NCBI GenBank assembly: GCA_003024175.1
Contig: MDYQ01000451.1
Coordinates: 1-27,341 of the forward strand
DNA length: 27,341 nt
Source of the DNA: Planoprotostelium fungivorum
Lineage: Eukaryota; Evosea; Variosea; Cavosteliida; Cavosteliaceae
Direction: 5' to 3'
Below the pieces are notes generated by a model. It was not told where the DNA came from. It searched no databases and saw nothing but the letters and a program-made list of their open reading frames with translations. This document shows positions 1 through 9,530 of the stretch, piece after piece. Every line of letters starts with the position of its first letter. Within the stretch, counting starts at the first letter, position 1. Made by a program: the position numbers and the translations under genes.

Positions 1-1901
1 TTCTGTCAGTGATGATGAGGTGCCCACCGCACCAGAGGTGTTCAAAGCGTCAGGTGCACCGTCACTCTTTGTATTCTCCCTCACCAGAGCAGAATTTCTC
101 TCATTGTGCAAGGAGGACAGAAGATCAGCGTGTATGACATCAATTGGACAAGCATCTCTCAGAATAAGGCATTTCTCACCATCGATCAAGCTCTGGAGGT
201 GGAATTCTTTGGCTGTGCATTTGATCAAGCACCCCATGTGATGTCATCAGCGGAGATGGCTACGTCAAGAGCAAATCTATTCCTGGAGGTGAGGGCATGG
301 ACTTGTAGAACTATCATGGGGCCAAGTCAGGTGACCGCTCTCACATCTCATCATCAATGACAGAGTACAGACGCTGAATGGCCAACGAGCCAGATTACTT
401 GTTCCCCTGTCGCGGAAAACCTTGGCGCATCTGAAAGCGTAGGGCCCCACATTTGTGCGATATTCCTGTGTGACAGTCAAAATCTCATCTTCTTCAAACA
501 TCACCTGCCAAGCTCCAACCATGCAGCCTTGCAGATCGCCTCTCAGTGGAGCTGATTCTTTGAAGTTTTGAAATAAATGGACGATAACATGCTCTCACCT
601 TCAAGTCTGCTGAATGGATGCAGTTCGAATTTCCATCAGATGATGTGATTCAAATCAGATGTTGTCCCACGCCACAGCGATCTTTCATTCCGCCTCTGTG
701 AGTGGGAGAGTATTCAACGTGAGATTGATCAGAAACCAGATAATCATCTAGCACATCGGTGTATCGTTGAAGACCACCTCATGTCTCCAGTCATATTTGG
801 CGTCCGTCTGGATGATGGTCTACCGGGAGAAAATCCTCTGCATCGGAGGTAGAAAAATGAATCTCCGAGCGCCATCGATGCTTCATCACAGAGGCCACCG
901 TCATTGCGGCTTATCTCGATCTGTCTATTCTCATTCACAATCCTTCTGTATTCACTCAACGTGAGATGTCTTGCTTACATCCATCGATGCTTCACTCAAA
1001 TACTCATAACAGTAGTCATGGCACGTGCGATGAGACGGCGTCCCACCTGAGAGAGGAAGATGCATCCAAGCAGGATTCCAACAACAAAAAGAAGGATACA
1101 GCATCGATGAAGGTAGGTCACACGATGTGATTTGTGATGTGATGCGATAGGTGAACGTAACGCATCATATCTAGAATGAGTATTGGTGAGTGAGTATCAT
1201 CCTAAATGAGTGAGTATTCCATATATCTATCTCGGTCTTCGTTCTTGACCTTTGAGATCACCTGCATTGCAGGACTGATTGTGTCTGTTGCTCATTTACG
1301 GGCTCAATTATTTGTATGGGCTCAATAGTGGCTAGGATAGGATGTTTAAGTGAGTGAGCGACCTCCCTGAAGAAGAACTCGTGAGTCGTTCTCTCGTAGA
1401 TGCAGTGTTTTGGCTCACCATTTACAGTTGTAGAATGTCAGTACGGTAATGTTGTTTCTTACCGCCACTGCCGCACCGTTAGGTTTTTGGAAAACAATGC
1501 GCCGGAATGAACGAATAAAATGCAGTGTAGAGTGGCCACAGAAGATTATCGTTCATCTCTGCTGTACGTTGAGTGCTTGTTGTCAACTTTTTTACAGGGG
1601 CTGATTCAGATAGTCTGCTATGCGCTATCGATGCACACTATAGACAAAAACGTCTGACATGTAGTGAATAATGGGTGTTGATTTTCATTGTATCTTTCAT
1701 CTTGCCTCAACACTCGATGAGTCGTCAACATTGGCATCTATAGTATGCAATTGATGAGGATGTATCACTTGATCACACAGGATGGCACAGTCATTCGACG
1801 TTCCATAGCAGAGCATCATCATCAGTTTTTATGGCTCAGTTTCAGTCTCTTCTGGCTTTTCCATATACCCAATGGTTTCTATCTTCATCAGTCTCCTATA
1901 T
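1..1901. other. Unassigned region, no supported gene
   Basis: I could not build a convincing gene here. A plus-strand stretch at about 106-292 and a minus-strand stretch at about 400-522 (starting MVGAWQVMFEEDEI) each look mildly protein-like, but they overlap or abut on opposite strands and neither extends into a recognisable domain. From about 1130 to 1900 both strands are rich in stops and I see no exon, repeat or RNA gene. There are several GTGAG...GTAG pairs only about 20 nt apart (for example 293-312), which resemble the short intron inferred in the gene next door. Confidence 0.4.
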
Positions 1902-2151
1902 CTATCTTCCTCTGCTTGTCACTGTAGATACCACGTTATTCTGTGAACGAATGATAACGAGATAGTTCTTGCACGTGGCCAAGATCCACTCTCCGTCTTC
2001 CGTCGTTTCGATGGATAGAATGGGATCTATCTCCGTCAGTCCATCTACAACGAACCACTCTCACCTCCGAATACAGGAAGATCCGTCTTGGCTCTGGGAG
2101 TACCAGCGGAAAAGTTGAATGTGTTTGCCGAGTACATTCGGATCGCTCCCT
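1902..2151 (-). CDS. VID27-like protein, two partial exons
   Basis: Read on the minus strand, exon A (2151-2065) encodes a stretch ending AKTDLPVFG. Exon B (2044 down to a stop at 1902-1904) encodes LTEIDPILSIETTEDGEWIL followed by ATCKNYLVII. The pattern AKT-x-(L/F)P...G-D...I-x-(V/E)T-x-DG-x-WILATCK-x-YL is the hallmark of the C-terminal beta-propeller of VID27 family proteins (established knowledge of the family, recalled rather than searched). VID27 is linked to vacuole import and degradation in yeast. Joining A to B needs an intron of only 20 nt (2045-2064, GTGAGA...GTTGTAG), which restores the conserved Gly-Asp. The expected C-terminal part of the domain does not follow in the next 300 bases, and the upstream domains are not visible, so this is a partial or broken copy. 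Exon A's acceptor is my guess. Confidence 0.6.
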
Positions 2152-2162
2152 TCATTCATTTA

Positions 2163-2360
2163 TCATGTGTTCAGAAGGGTCAGAAGGGTCTCAATAGACT
2201 TCATCGAGAGAGGATTTCCTTCAACCGAAAATGGATGACGGACGTTGAACGCCTCAGCGAGTTCTTGTTTCAATCTCTCGTTCTTCCCTTCGATCCGATG
2301 GTTCTTCTGATGTTCGAGTTGGTCCATGGACAGCTGACGAGGAAAAAGATCCCATGCCTG
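2163..2360 (-). CDS. Charged coding fragment, unrecognised
   Basis: An open minus-strand frame begins after a CTTGTTGTAG acceptor-like sequence and reads LSMDQLEHQKNHRIEGKNER, then LKQELAEAF, ending at two consecutive stops. Composition (many Gln, Glu, Lys, Arg, Leu) suggests a short alpha-helical or coiled-coil segment. It lies on the same strand and just upstream of the VID27-like exons and could be an earlier exon of that gene or a separate gene. I do not recognise a family. Confidence 0.35.
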   Translation of the reverse strand, partial: QAWDLFPRQLSMDQLEHQKNHRIEGKNERLKQELAEAFNVRHPFSVEGNPLSMKSIETLLTLLNT

Positions 2361-2471
2361 CTACAACAAGTACAAGTACCTGAAATCTTCGCCTGCTGAC
2401 CTGCTATCTAACATCCACATCCGATCACCTTTCATCATTCCTCGAGCCAATTAGTCTGATCATCCGGCTCA

Positions 2472-2657
2472 TCACGGTACGGTCTCTGGTTCGTCTCTCG
2501 ACGAAGTCTCTCGTTCGCTTGGCCTGGTCACCTCTGAATGTCTTGTGGACCCTGCTCCAGGCGTAACATCTGTGATGTCTGCGACAGATCGTGCCCCGAC
2601 GGGTGAGGTCAACTGAGGTATAGTACCATTCGACTGGAACAGGTCAGTCAATACCAC
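2472..2657 (-). CDS. Ser/Thr/Pro-rich exon candidate, unrecognised
   Basis: The minus-strand frame contains SNGTIPQLTSPVGARS and then a Ser/Thr/Glu/Arg-rich run ending ...RDEPETVP and a stop. Such low-complexity polar sequence is typical of disordered regions but can also occur by chance. A CTGTTCCAG acceptor-like sequence sits just before SNGT. It is collinear with the two minus-strand fragments below it and may belong to one gene. No family is recognised. Confidence 0.25.
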   Translation of the reverse strand: MVLTDLFQSNGTIPQLTSPVGARSVADITDVTPGAGSTRHSEVTRPSERETSSRDEPETVP

Positions 2658-2659
2658 GA

Positions 2660-3383
2660 CAGCAAGGAGGAAGACTCACGTTGGTGTTCTTCTCAGATGG
2701 AACGTTCCATCTCATCTCTGAGAAGGAGACAGATGCATAGTTGTCCAGTTGATAACCGCTAGCCAAACGGTCCGAGAGTGGAGAGGCTCCAGAACCGAGT
2801 AATATCTAACCGTTCGAGGGTTCTCTTCCAAAGGGAGGAACGCTTTTTAAGCGTATGCTGGTTCGATTTGTCTTTACCCCAGGATTCTATTCAAGCATCA
2901 ACGAATATCGTCAGTTGATTATGATACATACATCTCGTGTTCGTCTGTGTGTGTGGACTGAACCACATTCTCCTTTGATGTATGAGGTTTCTGCAAAAAG
3001 AGCGAAGGCGTTGCCATGCAGGCAGGGGCGATTTGCAGTTTGAAATTGTAATCAATCCAAATCGTTGTAGACCCATCTAACCGAGTGGCGCGAAAAAAGA
3101 CGTTCGAAAATAAGATTTCAGGCCCGTCGCAACGCGCTTCATCTTCTACGAGTAGAGTTAGAATAGTATGCTATTATTATTGATCAGTGAGTCTTATCTT
3201 TACATCTATCTTTTTTTTAACATTTTAGAATAGTTGAGTGAACATCGAGACCCCGCCTGCATTGACTCTCTCTTTTGAGATGAATTTGGATTTTACCTGA
3301 GAGGCCACTACCAACAGCGCTTAATATGCTTCAGCATGGTGAGACCTTCCACTCTCTTCATCTAAATATTTTCAGACGTCCCC
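2660..3383. other. Intergenic stretch without visible gene
   Basis: Frames are short on both strands. Open frames near 2855-3076 overlap on opposite strands, have no splice-consistent extension and no recognisable motif. A T-run and AT-rich patch lie at about 3205-3235. I see nothing else. Confidence 0.4.
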
Positions 3384-3900
3384 GTGGCTCACGTGTCCCC
3401 CGTGGCTGAGACCACACGTGTCCCTGTGGCTGAGACCACAACATATACGCCTCTCTAGGCTCGTATGAACAGCACATATCTTCATCTCTGAAGGAAAGCA
3501 CATATGCCCAGACTGGCGTGCTTGATTCCATGACGTGGAATTACCTGAGGTTACGAAGACTTGTTTGCCTTTCTAGCTAGAGACTACATGTCCCTGTGGC
3601 TGAGACCACACCTATCCCCTGTGGCTGAGACCACACGTGTCCCCGTGGCTGAGACCACACGTGTCCCCGTGGCTGAGACCACAACATATACACCTCTAGG
3701 CTCGTATGAACAGCACATATCTTCATCTCTGAGGGAAAGCACATATGCCCAGACTGGCGTGCTTGATTCCATGACGTGGAATTACCTGAGGTTACGAAGA
3801 CTTGTTGTCTTTCTAGCTAGAGACCACGTGTCCCTGTGGCTGAGACCACACGTGTCCCTGTGGCTGAGACCACACGTGTCCCCGTGGCTGAGACCACATT
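3384..3900. repeat. Nested minisatellite: 24-bp units in a ~240-bp higher-order repeat
   Basis: The unit CGTGTCCCCGTGGCTGAGACCACA (given here only by its 24-bp period) starts its GTGGCT core at 3384, 3402, 3426, then 3596, 3621, 3645, 3669, then 3836, 3860 and 3884. Inside the last two clusters the spacing is 24 bp (once 25). The three clusters are separated by two near-identical spacers of about 145 bp, so a block recurs with a 243-bp period (the ACAACATATAC that follows a cluster is at 3438 and again at 3681). Each unit junction makes a CACGTG E-box, and GTGG...CCAC lets each unit fold into a small hairpin. Because 24 is a multiple of three the array is open in several frames (repeating V-P-V-A-E-T-T-R), but no coding context supports translation. 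Confidence 0.9.
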
Positions 3901-3967
3901 ATCTACCCTTCTCTAGGTGTGGAATACACCTCGTGGAACACGTCGGACATATCACTACTGTGCCTAG

Positions 3968-4500
3968 CTAGCTCACGATCATCAGGACGATCATGGTCAG
4001 TGTGACGATATACATTGATTCTTTCGAGTCTTCAGCATATGGGAGGCTGTCCGACAAAACGCGTGCAATGACGATCAGGTGAACGATACACTGTCCTCCA
4101 TAGATGGTCAGACATACAACTTTAGAGTCCTTGGACGTTGTGGACAGCTTTGCGAGAGTTAACTCTTCCAGATGCAAAGTTCTCGAGAAGAATCAGGGAA
4201 ACAAGATCAGCAACAAGAGATACTACGAGACATCCACCGAGGTAACTGACGGACACGCTCAACGAGTTCACCTTTATCGGGCTGCTGGCTCTCTTTCCCC
4301 GATGATGAAAGGAAAATTGGTTCCACCTTGCTGCAAGTCTCATCGCATGAGCAACATCAGCGTCCTCTAAGGGACCCGATTATCCAACAGCGACGATACA
4401 AAGCAAGCAACGTTTGGTGGTACTCTACACGTGATTCAATCATGATTCTTCCCCTCACTCACTCCCACAGTTTGATGCATCAAGAACACGCACGCAAAGA
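3968..4500. other. Unassigned; short Cys-containing open stretch
   Basis: On the plus strand a frame at about 4040-4160 reads NDDQVNDTLSSIDGQTYNFR and then LGRCGQLCES before a stop, which has the look of a secreted Cys-containing segment, but it is isolated. Other open frames on both strands overlap it. I cannot decide which, if any, is translated. Confidence 0.2.
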
Positions 4501-4509
4501 AGGGACACG

Positions 4510-4690
4510 TTGGATCTCCTCTCTACATCCTCCAGCACAGCAAGGACAAGGGAAATTACGTTCAAATGTACAAAAGACTGCACTATGTTTATTGACGGTC
4601 AACTGCCGAAGGACTGTGACAGGAGGGCCATCGGTATGTCCATGGTCGAGTGGGAGGACATCGAGCTCAGGCTATCTGTGGAAGATATCG
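4510..4690 (+). CDS. Unrecognised exon candidate upstream of the coiled coil
   Basis: The frame contains FKCTKDCTMFIDGQLPKD and then MVEWEDIELRLSVEDI before a GTAAAG/GTGAGA donor-like sequence. The mixed hydrophobic and acidic pattern looks like a folded domain rather than noise. It is on the same strand as, and about 120 bp before, the myosin-like rod, but none of the myosin motor landmarks (P-loop, switch I, switch II) is present. It may be an unrelated gene end. Family not recognised. Confidence 0.3.
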
Positions 4691-4769
4691 TAAAGTGAGA
4701 GGTTTCTCTTCGAGTTGTAGTTGAACGATCGCAGATGCCGCGTGGCAGCCCACGAGGAGTTGAGGGAAG

Positions 4770-6890
4770 AAGGATTCTACAATGAAGTCGAACAGAGGGA
4801 GCAGAATCCTTCTTGGTGGTCAGCTGGAATCGCAGATCGCAGGTTTGAGCAACCAATTGGAGCAAGTCGATGCCATTGGAGAGTCCACCGAAGCCTAGCT
4901 GAACGAGATCGCTGAGAAGCTGGAAGTCAGCTTGACCAGAGAGCAGGAGCTGAAGAACAAGCTGAAGGAGCACCAGAAGCTTGTTGAGGCTGAGAAGCTG
5001 AACATCGCCAAAGTTGCAGCCGACAACGACCGCAACGGACACGTACTCCAGCAGCGTGAGGAGGAGATCACCAAGCTCCAAGCCAAGGTAAGGCTATTCT
5101 TAGAAGATCTGAACACCACTGACTCGTTGTAGATCGACGAACTCGTCGACACCGTGGACCAACTTACGTCGGAGGAGACTTCCATGGAGAATTTACTCCG
5201 TGACAGCGAGGCTGAACTCCACGCCACCGAGCAAGAGAGCGAGCAGATGACCGACGCCCTCAGAGGCAAAGTCCACCCAGGCTCAGCAACTCGACAAGGC
5301 AGAGTCCACCAGACGCATCGAGATCCTCCAAGCCGAGTTGGAGATCATCAGCGCCAACTTGGAAGAGAAGACACAGTGCTCCGAGTTGAAGGAGCAGGTG
5401 GAAGAGAGAAACGAAAAGACGAGAGACCTGGAGGAGCAAGTGAGACAGAGATAGATGGATTATTACACTGCCATCCGGAGAGAGATGGAGCAAGTTGTAG
5501 ACGCCAAGTCCGTTCTTGAGAACCAAGTCGAAGAGTCAAAGAGACAGGTGAAAAGTCTAAGAAGTTTTGCAGTAGCATCTCTGACGTGTGACCAGATCGA
5601 AAAGTATACCGAAGAGGTGGAGGATCTCAAATCTGCGATCACATCCCGCGATACCGCCGTCGGAGAATCCGAACTCGAAAGATGCCGCGAAGCAGACGCA
5701 CTCCGATCTGAGATCCGCAAATCGCAGGACCGCGCTCACCACTCAGCTCGCTCGCAGAGAAGAGCAGATCGAGGAGCTATCGGCAACCGTCCAAAGATAC
5801 GAGGCCTCGTCTGTCACCCTCCGTGGAGAATGCATGGAGCTGAAAGCCCAGCTGGAGGGTGAGCATCAGATTTCCGAGGACCTCCGCCGAGAGCCGTCAA
5901 AAATCCGAGGAGCTCGCTCGCCACTTGGAGGAGCAGGGAGAGGATAACAACTTGGGTCTGACCAAAGAGAGGAAGATCACCGCCAAGGCCCAGGAGAAGA
6001 TTGCAGATCTGGAATTGCAGGTCTCAGATCGGGAGGACCGCCTGACTGAACAGAAGGATAGACTGTACTCCATGGAGAACCAGCTCCAAGATCTGACTGT
6101 GGAGAGAACTCGCCTGTCGCAATCTCTCTCGGACGAATCTGCCACCCACGCCAAGGCCCAATGAGAGATCTCCGAAACGAGAGATCTCCGAGAGACTCCA
6201 AGCCAGTGGAGAGAGAGCAGATGCACTGGAGAGACAGATCGTCGATCTACAACAGCAGCAGCCAGGAGGGATACGACCACCGAGCCGAATTGGAGCAGCA
6301 GAAGGTTCTGCACTCTACTCTGGAGGCTCAGCTGACCGAGGAGAGAGAGAGGAGAGAAGCTTTAGAGATCAAATTGGAGACAGAGAACAGAGAGAAGAGC
6401 TGGCTCATCAGCTGAACGAGAACAAGCAGTGGAAAGTACAGCTCGAAACCGAGAAGGAAGCTGTCACCATCATCACGACACAATTGGAGGAGAATCTGAA
6501 GGTGAAGCGATCGTCTACAACGGTGTAGATTGACGGTGACAGGTGGTCGAAGAGCTGCAAGAAGAGATCGACCTCCTCCAGAAGGACCTGTCCTCGGCGC
6601 ATTCGCAGATCTGCGACTCCACGATCGAACTGGAATCCGCCGGCTGAGAATCCACCGACACCTCCGCCCGCCTCACCGAGCTGGCGCAGAAAACTCTGTC
6701 ACCATTGACGAACTGAAGGAGAAGCTTGACTTTGTTGAATCGGAGCTCGATGCCAGAAGGAGAACAACCGCAGACAATGTGAAGAGATGAGCTTCTTACC
6801 TGCGCAAGTGGCCATGGACGACATCACGTACGAAGACATGGAGGACAATGAGGAGAAGGTGGTACCCAACAAAAAGAGACACCTCCACCT
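4770..6890 (+). pseudogene. Myosin II-type heavy-chain rod (coiled coil), frameshifted
   Basis: For about 2 kb the plus strand encodes almost pure heptad-repeat coiled coil rich in Glu, Lys, Gln, Leu, for example LNEIAEKLEVSLTREQELKN, IDELVDTVDQLTSEETSMEN, EILQAELEIISANLEEKTQ and DLELQVSDREDRLTEQKDRL. This is the texture of a myosin II tail; no motor domain is present, so another long coiled-coil protein is possible. Introns are evident at 5088-5132 (ends GTTGTAG), 5440-5484 and 5548-5595, and probably at 4866-4898. The coil nevertheless jumps frame about 5265, 5733, 5893, 6170-6230 and 6370, and stops interrupt it near 6162 and 6646. The first three jumps look like one extra base each. A duplicated GAGATCTCCGA marks the 6162 break. 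Genes in the transposon of this same window splice cleanly, so decay is likelier than general sequencing error, though local assembly error is not excluded. Confidence 0.6.
5088..5132 (+). other. Intron (45 nt) in the coiled-coil gene
   Basis: GTAAGG donor, CACTGAC branch-like site and CGTTGTAG acceptor. Removing it joins ...EITKLQAK to IDELVDTV... in phase 0 and keeps the heptad pattern. It is the best example of the GTTGTAG-type acceptor that recurs in the left part of the window (also about 2045, 7463, 8558). Confidence 0.7.
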
Positions 6891-6894
6891 CGCA

Positions 6895-7160
6895 ATGTGA
6901 GCCCCATCATAATCATCATCATCGTCAACGTCTCAACTCGTCTTCAACTCAACATCTCATCATCAACATCTCATCATCAACATCTCATCAACATCTCATC
7001 AACATCTCATCAACATCTCATCAACATCTCATCAACATCTCATCAACATCTCATCATCAACATATCATCATCATCATATCATCATCTCATCATCATCATC
7101 TCATCATCATCTCATCTTCAACATCTCATCTTCAACATCTCATCTTCATCAGGAACTCCA
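6895..7160. repeat. CATC/CAACATCT simple-sequence repeat
   Basis: Irregular array of CATC-rich units. The core from about 6955 to 7060 is a run of an 11-bp unit (AACATCTCATC), then shorter CATCAT/CTCATC units to about 7150. It is open in two plus frames as His/Ile/Ser-rich peptides, which is an artefact of the repeat. It separates the coiled-coil gene from the RNF213-like fragment. Confidence 0.9.
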
Positions 7161-7227
7161 ACGTGGATGTGAGATGATTGTTGATGTCACGTGTTGTATC
7201 TTTGATGTGACTGACGCATGAAAGGTA

Positions 7228-7730
7228 TTGGTTCAAATGATAGGTTTCAGATTGTCCAATCATTATACTCCCAACTCTCAATTTCCGAGGTTGATGGAGA
7301 CCATCGATGACGGAGACGATACAAACTGGTCCTTGGAATTGTTCTTCCAACCGAAGCCGTTAGACAAGCCCGGTGTGGACTATTACCTCAAGGCGAAAGA
7401 CACTGCGTTCCACTTCATCGTTTCTGGGTCGGAAAGATGAGTGAGTGAAACGGATCGTTGTAGACGCTGACAAAGGCAGTGTCTTTCTCAAGTTACAGCG
7501 TCAGTTTGAGAGATCTCGTAAGGTGCAAGGTAGTCATTCAGTGGTATCGCTCTCAACACGGCCCTGCTGGAGAATGTCTTCCCCCTCCTCGTCTGCATCT
7601 TGAATCGCATTCCCATCTTCCTGGTGGGAAAACCCGGATGCTCCAAGAGTCTCTCCATGCAGTTGATCAATGCCAATCTCAGGGGATCGGACTCTACATC
7701 GAAGCTCTTCAAGAAACTGTTTCTCCACAA
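7228..7730 (+). pseudogene. RNF213-like AAA+ ATPase/E3 ligase fragment, internally deleted
   Basis: The first exon (to about 7419) reads ...NWSLELFFQPKPL...; a probable 44-nt intron (7420-7463, ends CGTTGTAG) leads to VSLRDLVRCKVVIQWY, which resembles the 'VSLRD' linker segment that precedes the AAA+ core in RNF213/mysterin-type proteins. About 20 bases later the frame changes and reads NTALLENVFPLLVCILNRIP followed by the Walker A-like GKPGCSKSLSMQLI and NLRGSDS, also characteristic of this family (recalled, not searched). The 60-100 residues that normally lie between VSLRD and NTALLEN are missing without any gap symbol. After SKLFKKL (about 7725) the family resemblance stops; no Walker B or RING domain follows. 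I therefore read it as a truncated, rearranged copy. RNF213 proteins are giant cytosolic ATPases with ubiquitin-ligase activity; this piece could not provide that. Confidence 0.6.
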
Positions 7731-8653
7731 CCGATGTGGCCGATCTGCACGTCAAGTTCTGGATCCATTCGAAACAGATTCGAGCCGCCTATCACCTCGT
7801 CAAGACATTCATCGCAGCCTATCCACACTTCTCTCTCGAAAGAGGAAAAGACCTGACGTCAGCTCTGACTGCCTCCCTCTCTTCTCTCATGCCTTCAGAC
7901 ATTCTGAGGGAGGAGAAGGGTGTGTCGAGGTCTGGTCCTGCAGAACGGATCTCGTGGAGCGACGCTCCATCGATTGGCAGCCATGGGAACGGAAGATATG
8001 GTCATCGATCAACTGCTCGGAGGATATGCTGGATGTAGTCACGGGGACATCTAAAGAATTGGAGAGAGAGGTGGTGCAGTTCATATCTGATGCATTCTAT
8101 CGACTCTTCAATGCCAAATCCGACGTCAGCCCCACCATATTGCGATACATACTTGAGTACAGGGTGAGGAAGATGACATAGGATGACGTAAGATGACGTA
8201 TCAAAGGGACCACACGTCGACGTATTTGGATCCATTCTGAGACGCATCTTTGAAGAACAAGAGGATGACAATGGAGCGTTACAGTTGGGCCCAAACACGG
8301 TTCTCCACGAGGTAGAGGAGCTCCTTCCCACCGCTGCAGAGATCACACCCTGCATCGGACTTCTCTGTGACGTCATGGAGAACCAAGAATTCTCCGGTGA
8401 ATTCGATCCCACGGAATTGCAATCGTACAAGGGAGGCCAGCTCACTTGAAAACTCTTGTACAACATTGTATTGGCTCGCAGAACTGTACGAGACATCCAC
8501 AAACTTCTTTCCAATGGTGAATCGATATCGATTATCAAACGGCACTGACTCGTTGTAGATGATGACAACGCATTGACACAGGCTTCTGATGAAATCTCTC
8601 GGCTCGATCGTAAATCTCCCATCTTCCGATCACTCCAGCTCCTCCTCATCTAA
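7731..8653 (+). CDS. Unrecognised plus-strand gene with an in-frame TGA
   Basis: Several protein-like exons follow directly on the RNF213-like piece: ADLHVKFWIHSKQIRAAYHL and then LVKTF... in one frame (7739-7915), ATLHRLAAMGTEDMVIDQLL after a possible GTGTGT...CTGCAG intron, then LEREVVQFISDAFYRLF, and VDVFGSILRRIFEEQEDDNG...CDVMENQEFSGEF (8215-8446). At 8447-8449 a TGA lies in frame, after which the same frame continues KLLYNIVLARRTVRDIHKLL, and an intron at 8517-8558 (CGTTGTAG acceptor) joins to DDDNALTQASDEISRLDRK and a TAA at 8651-8653. The clean continuation on both sides of the TGA suggests a nonsense mutation or base error. I do not recognise the family; helical, soluble character. 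The 5' end is uncertain. Confidence 0.4.
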
Positions 8654-9390
8654 CACTTGCGCCGTAACGTTCCCTTGCAACAAGCCAAGGAGCTCATCAA
8701 TCGACCCCTGTGGTTCCAGGATGGAGCTTCCAAGTCAGATATTGGATTGGGTTACGAGCCCTTCAATTCCTTTCCACGGGTCTCTCGCTTGGAAGAAGCC
8801 CTGGATCTTGCAGTCGTCCAGGGTGACGTGGGCCCTCTCAGGGACCGTCGTCGAATGAAGAGGTGTGTTTACGTTCGCGACATGCATCATGAGATGATGA
8901 TCACGAACATGTTCGATGATGCTGATGATGCTGATGATGTGATGTAGACATTGGAGAGGGCAACCAAATTGGGAGAGAAAATTGCCGCCAGCTGCGGCCA
9001 GACGAGAAAACTCGACATAAAGCCTCTGACTGTGGAAGAATGGAACACCCTTCGTACCGCTTTGGGTGAGTCTCTCTACATCGTTAGAACCTTGTGATGC
9101 TGCCGATCATAGGAAGAGAAAGATCCTAGATGGAGAAGAGAGTGACATTCCTCCTCAAACAAGAAAGTGGCCACGCTTTCGAATCATTCGAGACCCACAA
9201 ATGACACGCCCGTTAACTTTGTGAGAGATCTCATTGTCATGTCATCTCATCGTACATCATCATCTCAATCATGAGATGATGATCGAGTATCATGCTGTCT
9301 TCCTTCTAGGCGGAAGACAAGATCACCATGGATGATTCAGAATACTCCAGATTGATCTTGTTTGAGCCTATCTTAGAAAAAGAGGCCTAA
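8654..9390 (+). CDS. Unrecognised gene, 2-4 exons
   Basis: Exon reading LINRPLWFQDGASKSDIGLG, then FPRVSRLEEALDLAVVQGDV, to about 8870; an intron of roughly 80 nt rich in GATGATGCT repeats ending GATGTAG at 8946; then TLERATKLGEKIAASCGQTR and LTVEEWNTLRTALG to about 9065 before a GTGAGT donor. Further short exons (a KQESGHAFESFETHK stretch about 9160-9200 and ITMDDSEYSRLILFEPILEK ending at TAA 9388-9390) may complete it. Helical and mildly charged, no motif recognised. It may belong to the gene before it if the TAA at 8651 lies in an intron. Confidence 0.4.
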
Positions 9391-9530
9391 GGATGCTATC
9401 CAGAGATAAGGAGATCGGTGCGAACATGACGAGGAGTAGGATAGCCTCTCATCATCAACATTGAGATGATCGATCACGTGAGTCACTCTCGTCCCATTCA
9501 TCGTGTGAACTAGATATACAGACATCCCCC

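Noticed and set aside
3384-3900. CRISPR-like array
   Set aside because: Units are contiguous with no unique spacers of fixed length, the two long spacers are copies of each other, and the context is eukaryotic.
3561-3971. Repetitive protein with V-P-V-A-E-T-T-R units
   Set aside because: The 24-bp period keeps frames open by arithmetic; no start context, intron or neighbouring exon supports translation, and the spacers read as nonsense.
5452-5454. In-frame TAG as a lesion in the coiled-coil gene
   Set aside because: It lies in a likely 45-nt intron (5440-5484, GTGAGA...GAGAG) whose removal joins LEEQ to MEQVVDAKS in frame.
6848-7177. His/Ile/Ser-rich frames
   Set aside because: Produced by the CATC simple repeat.
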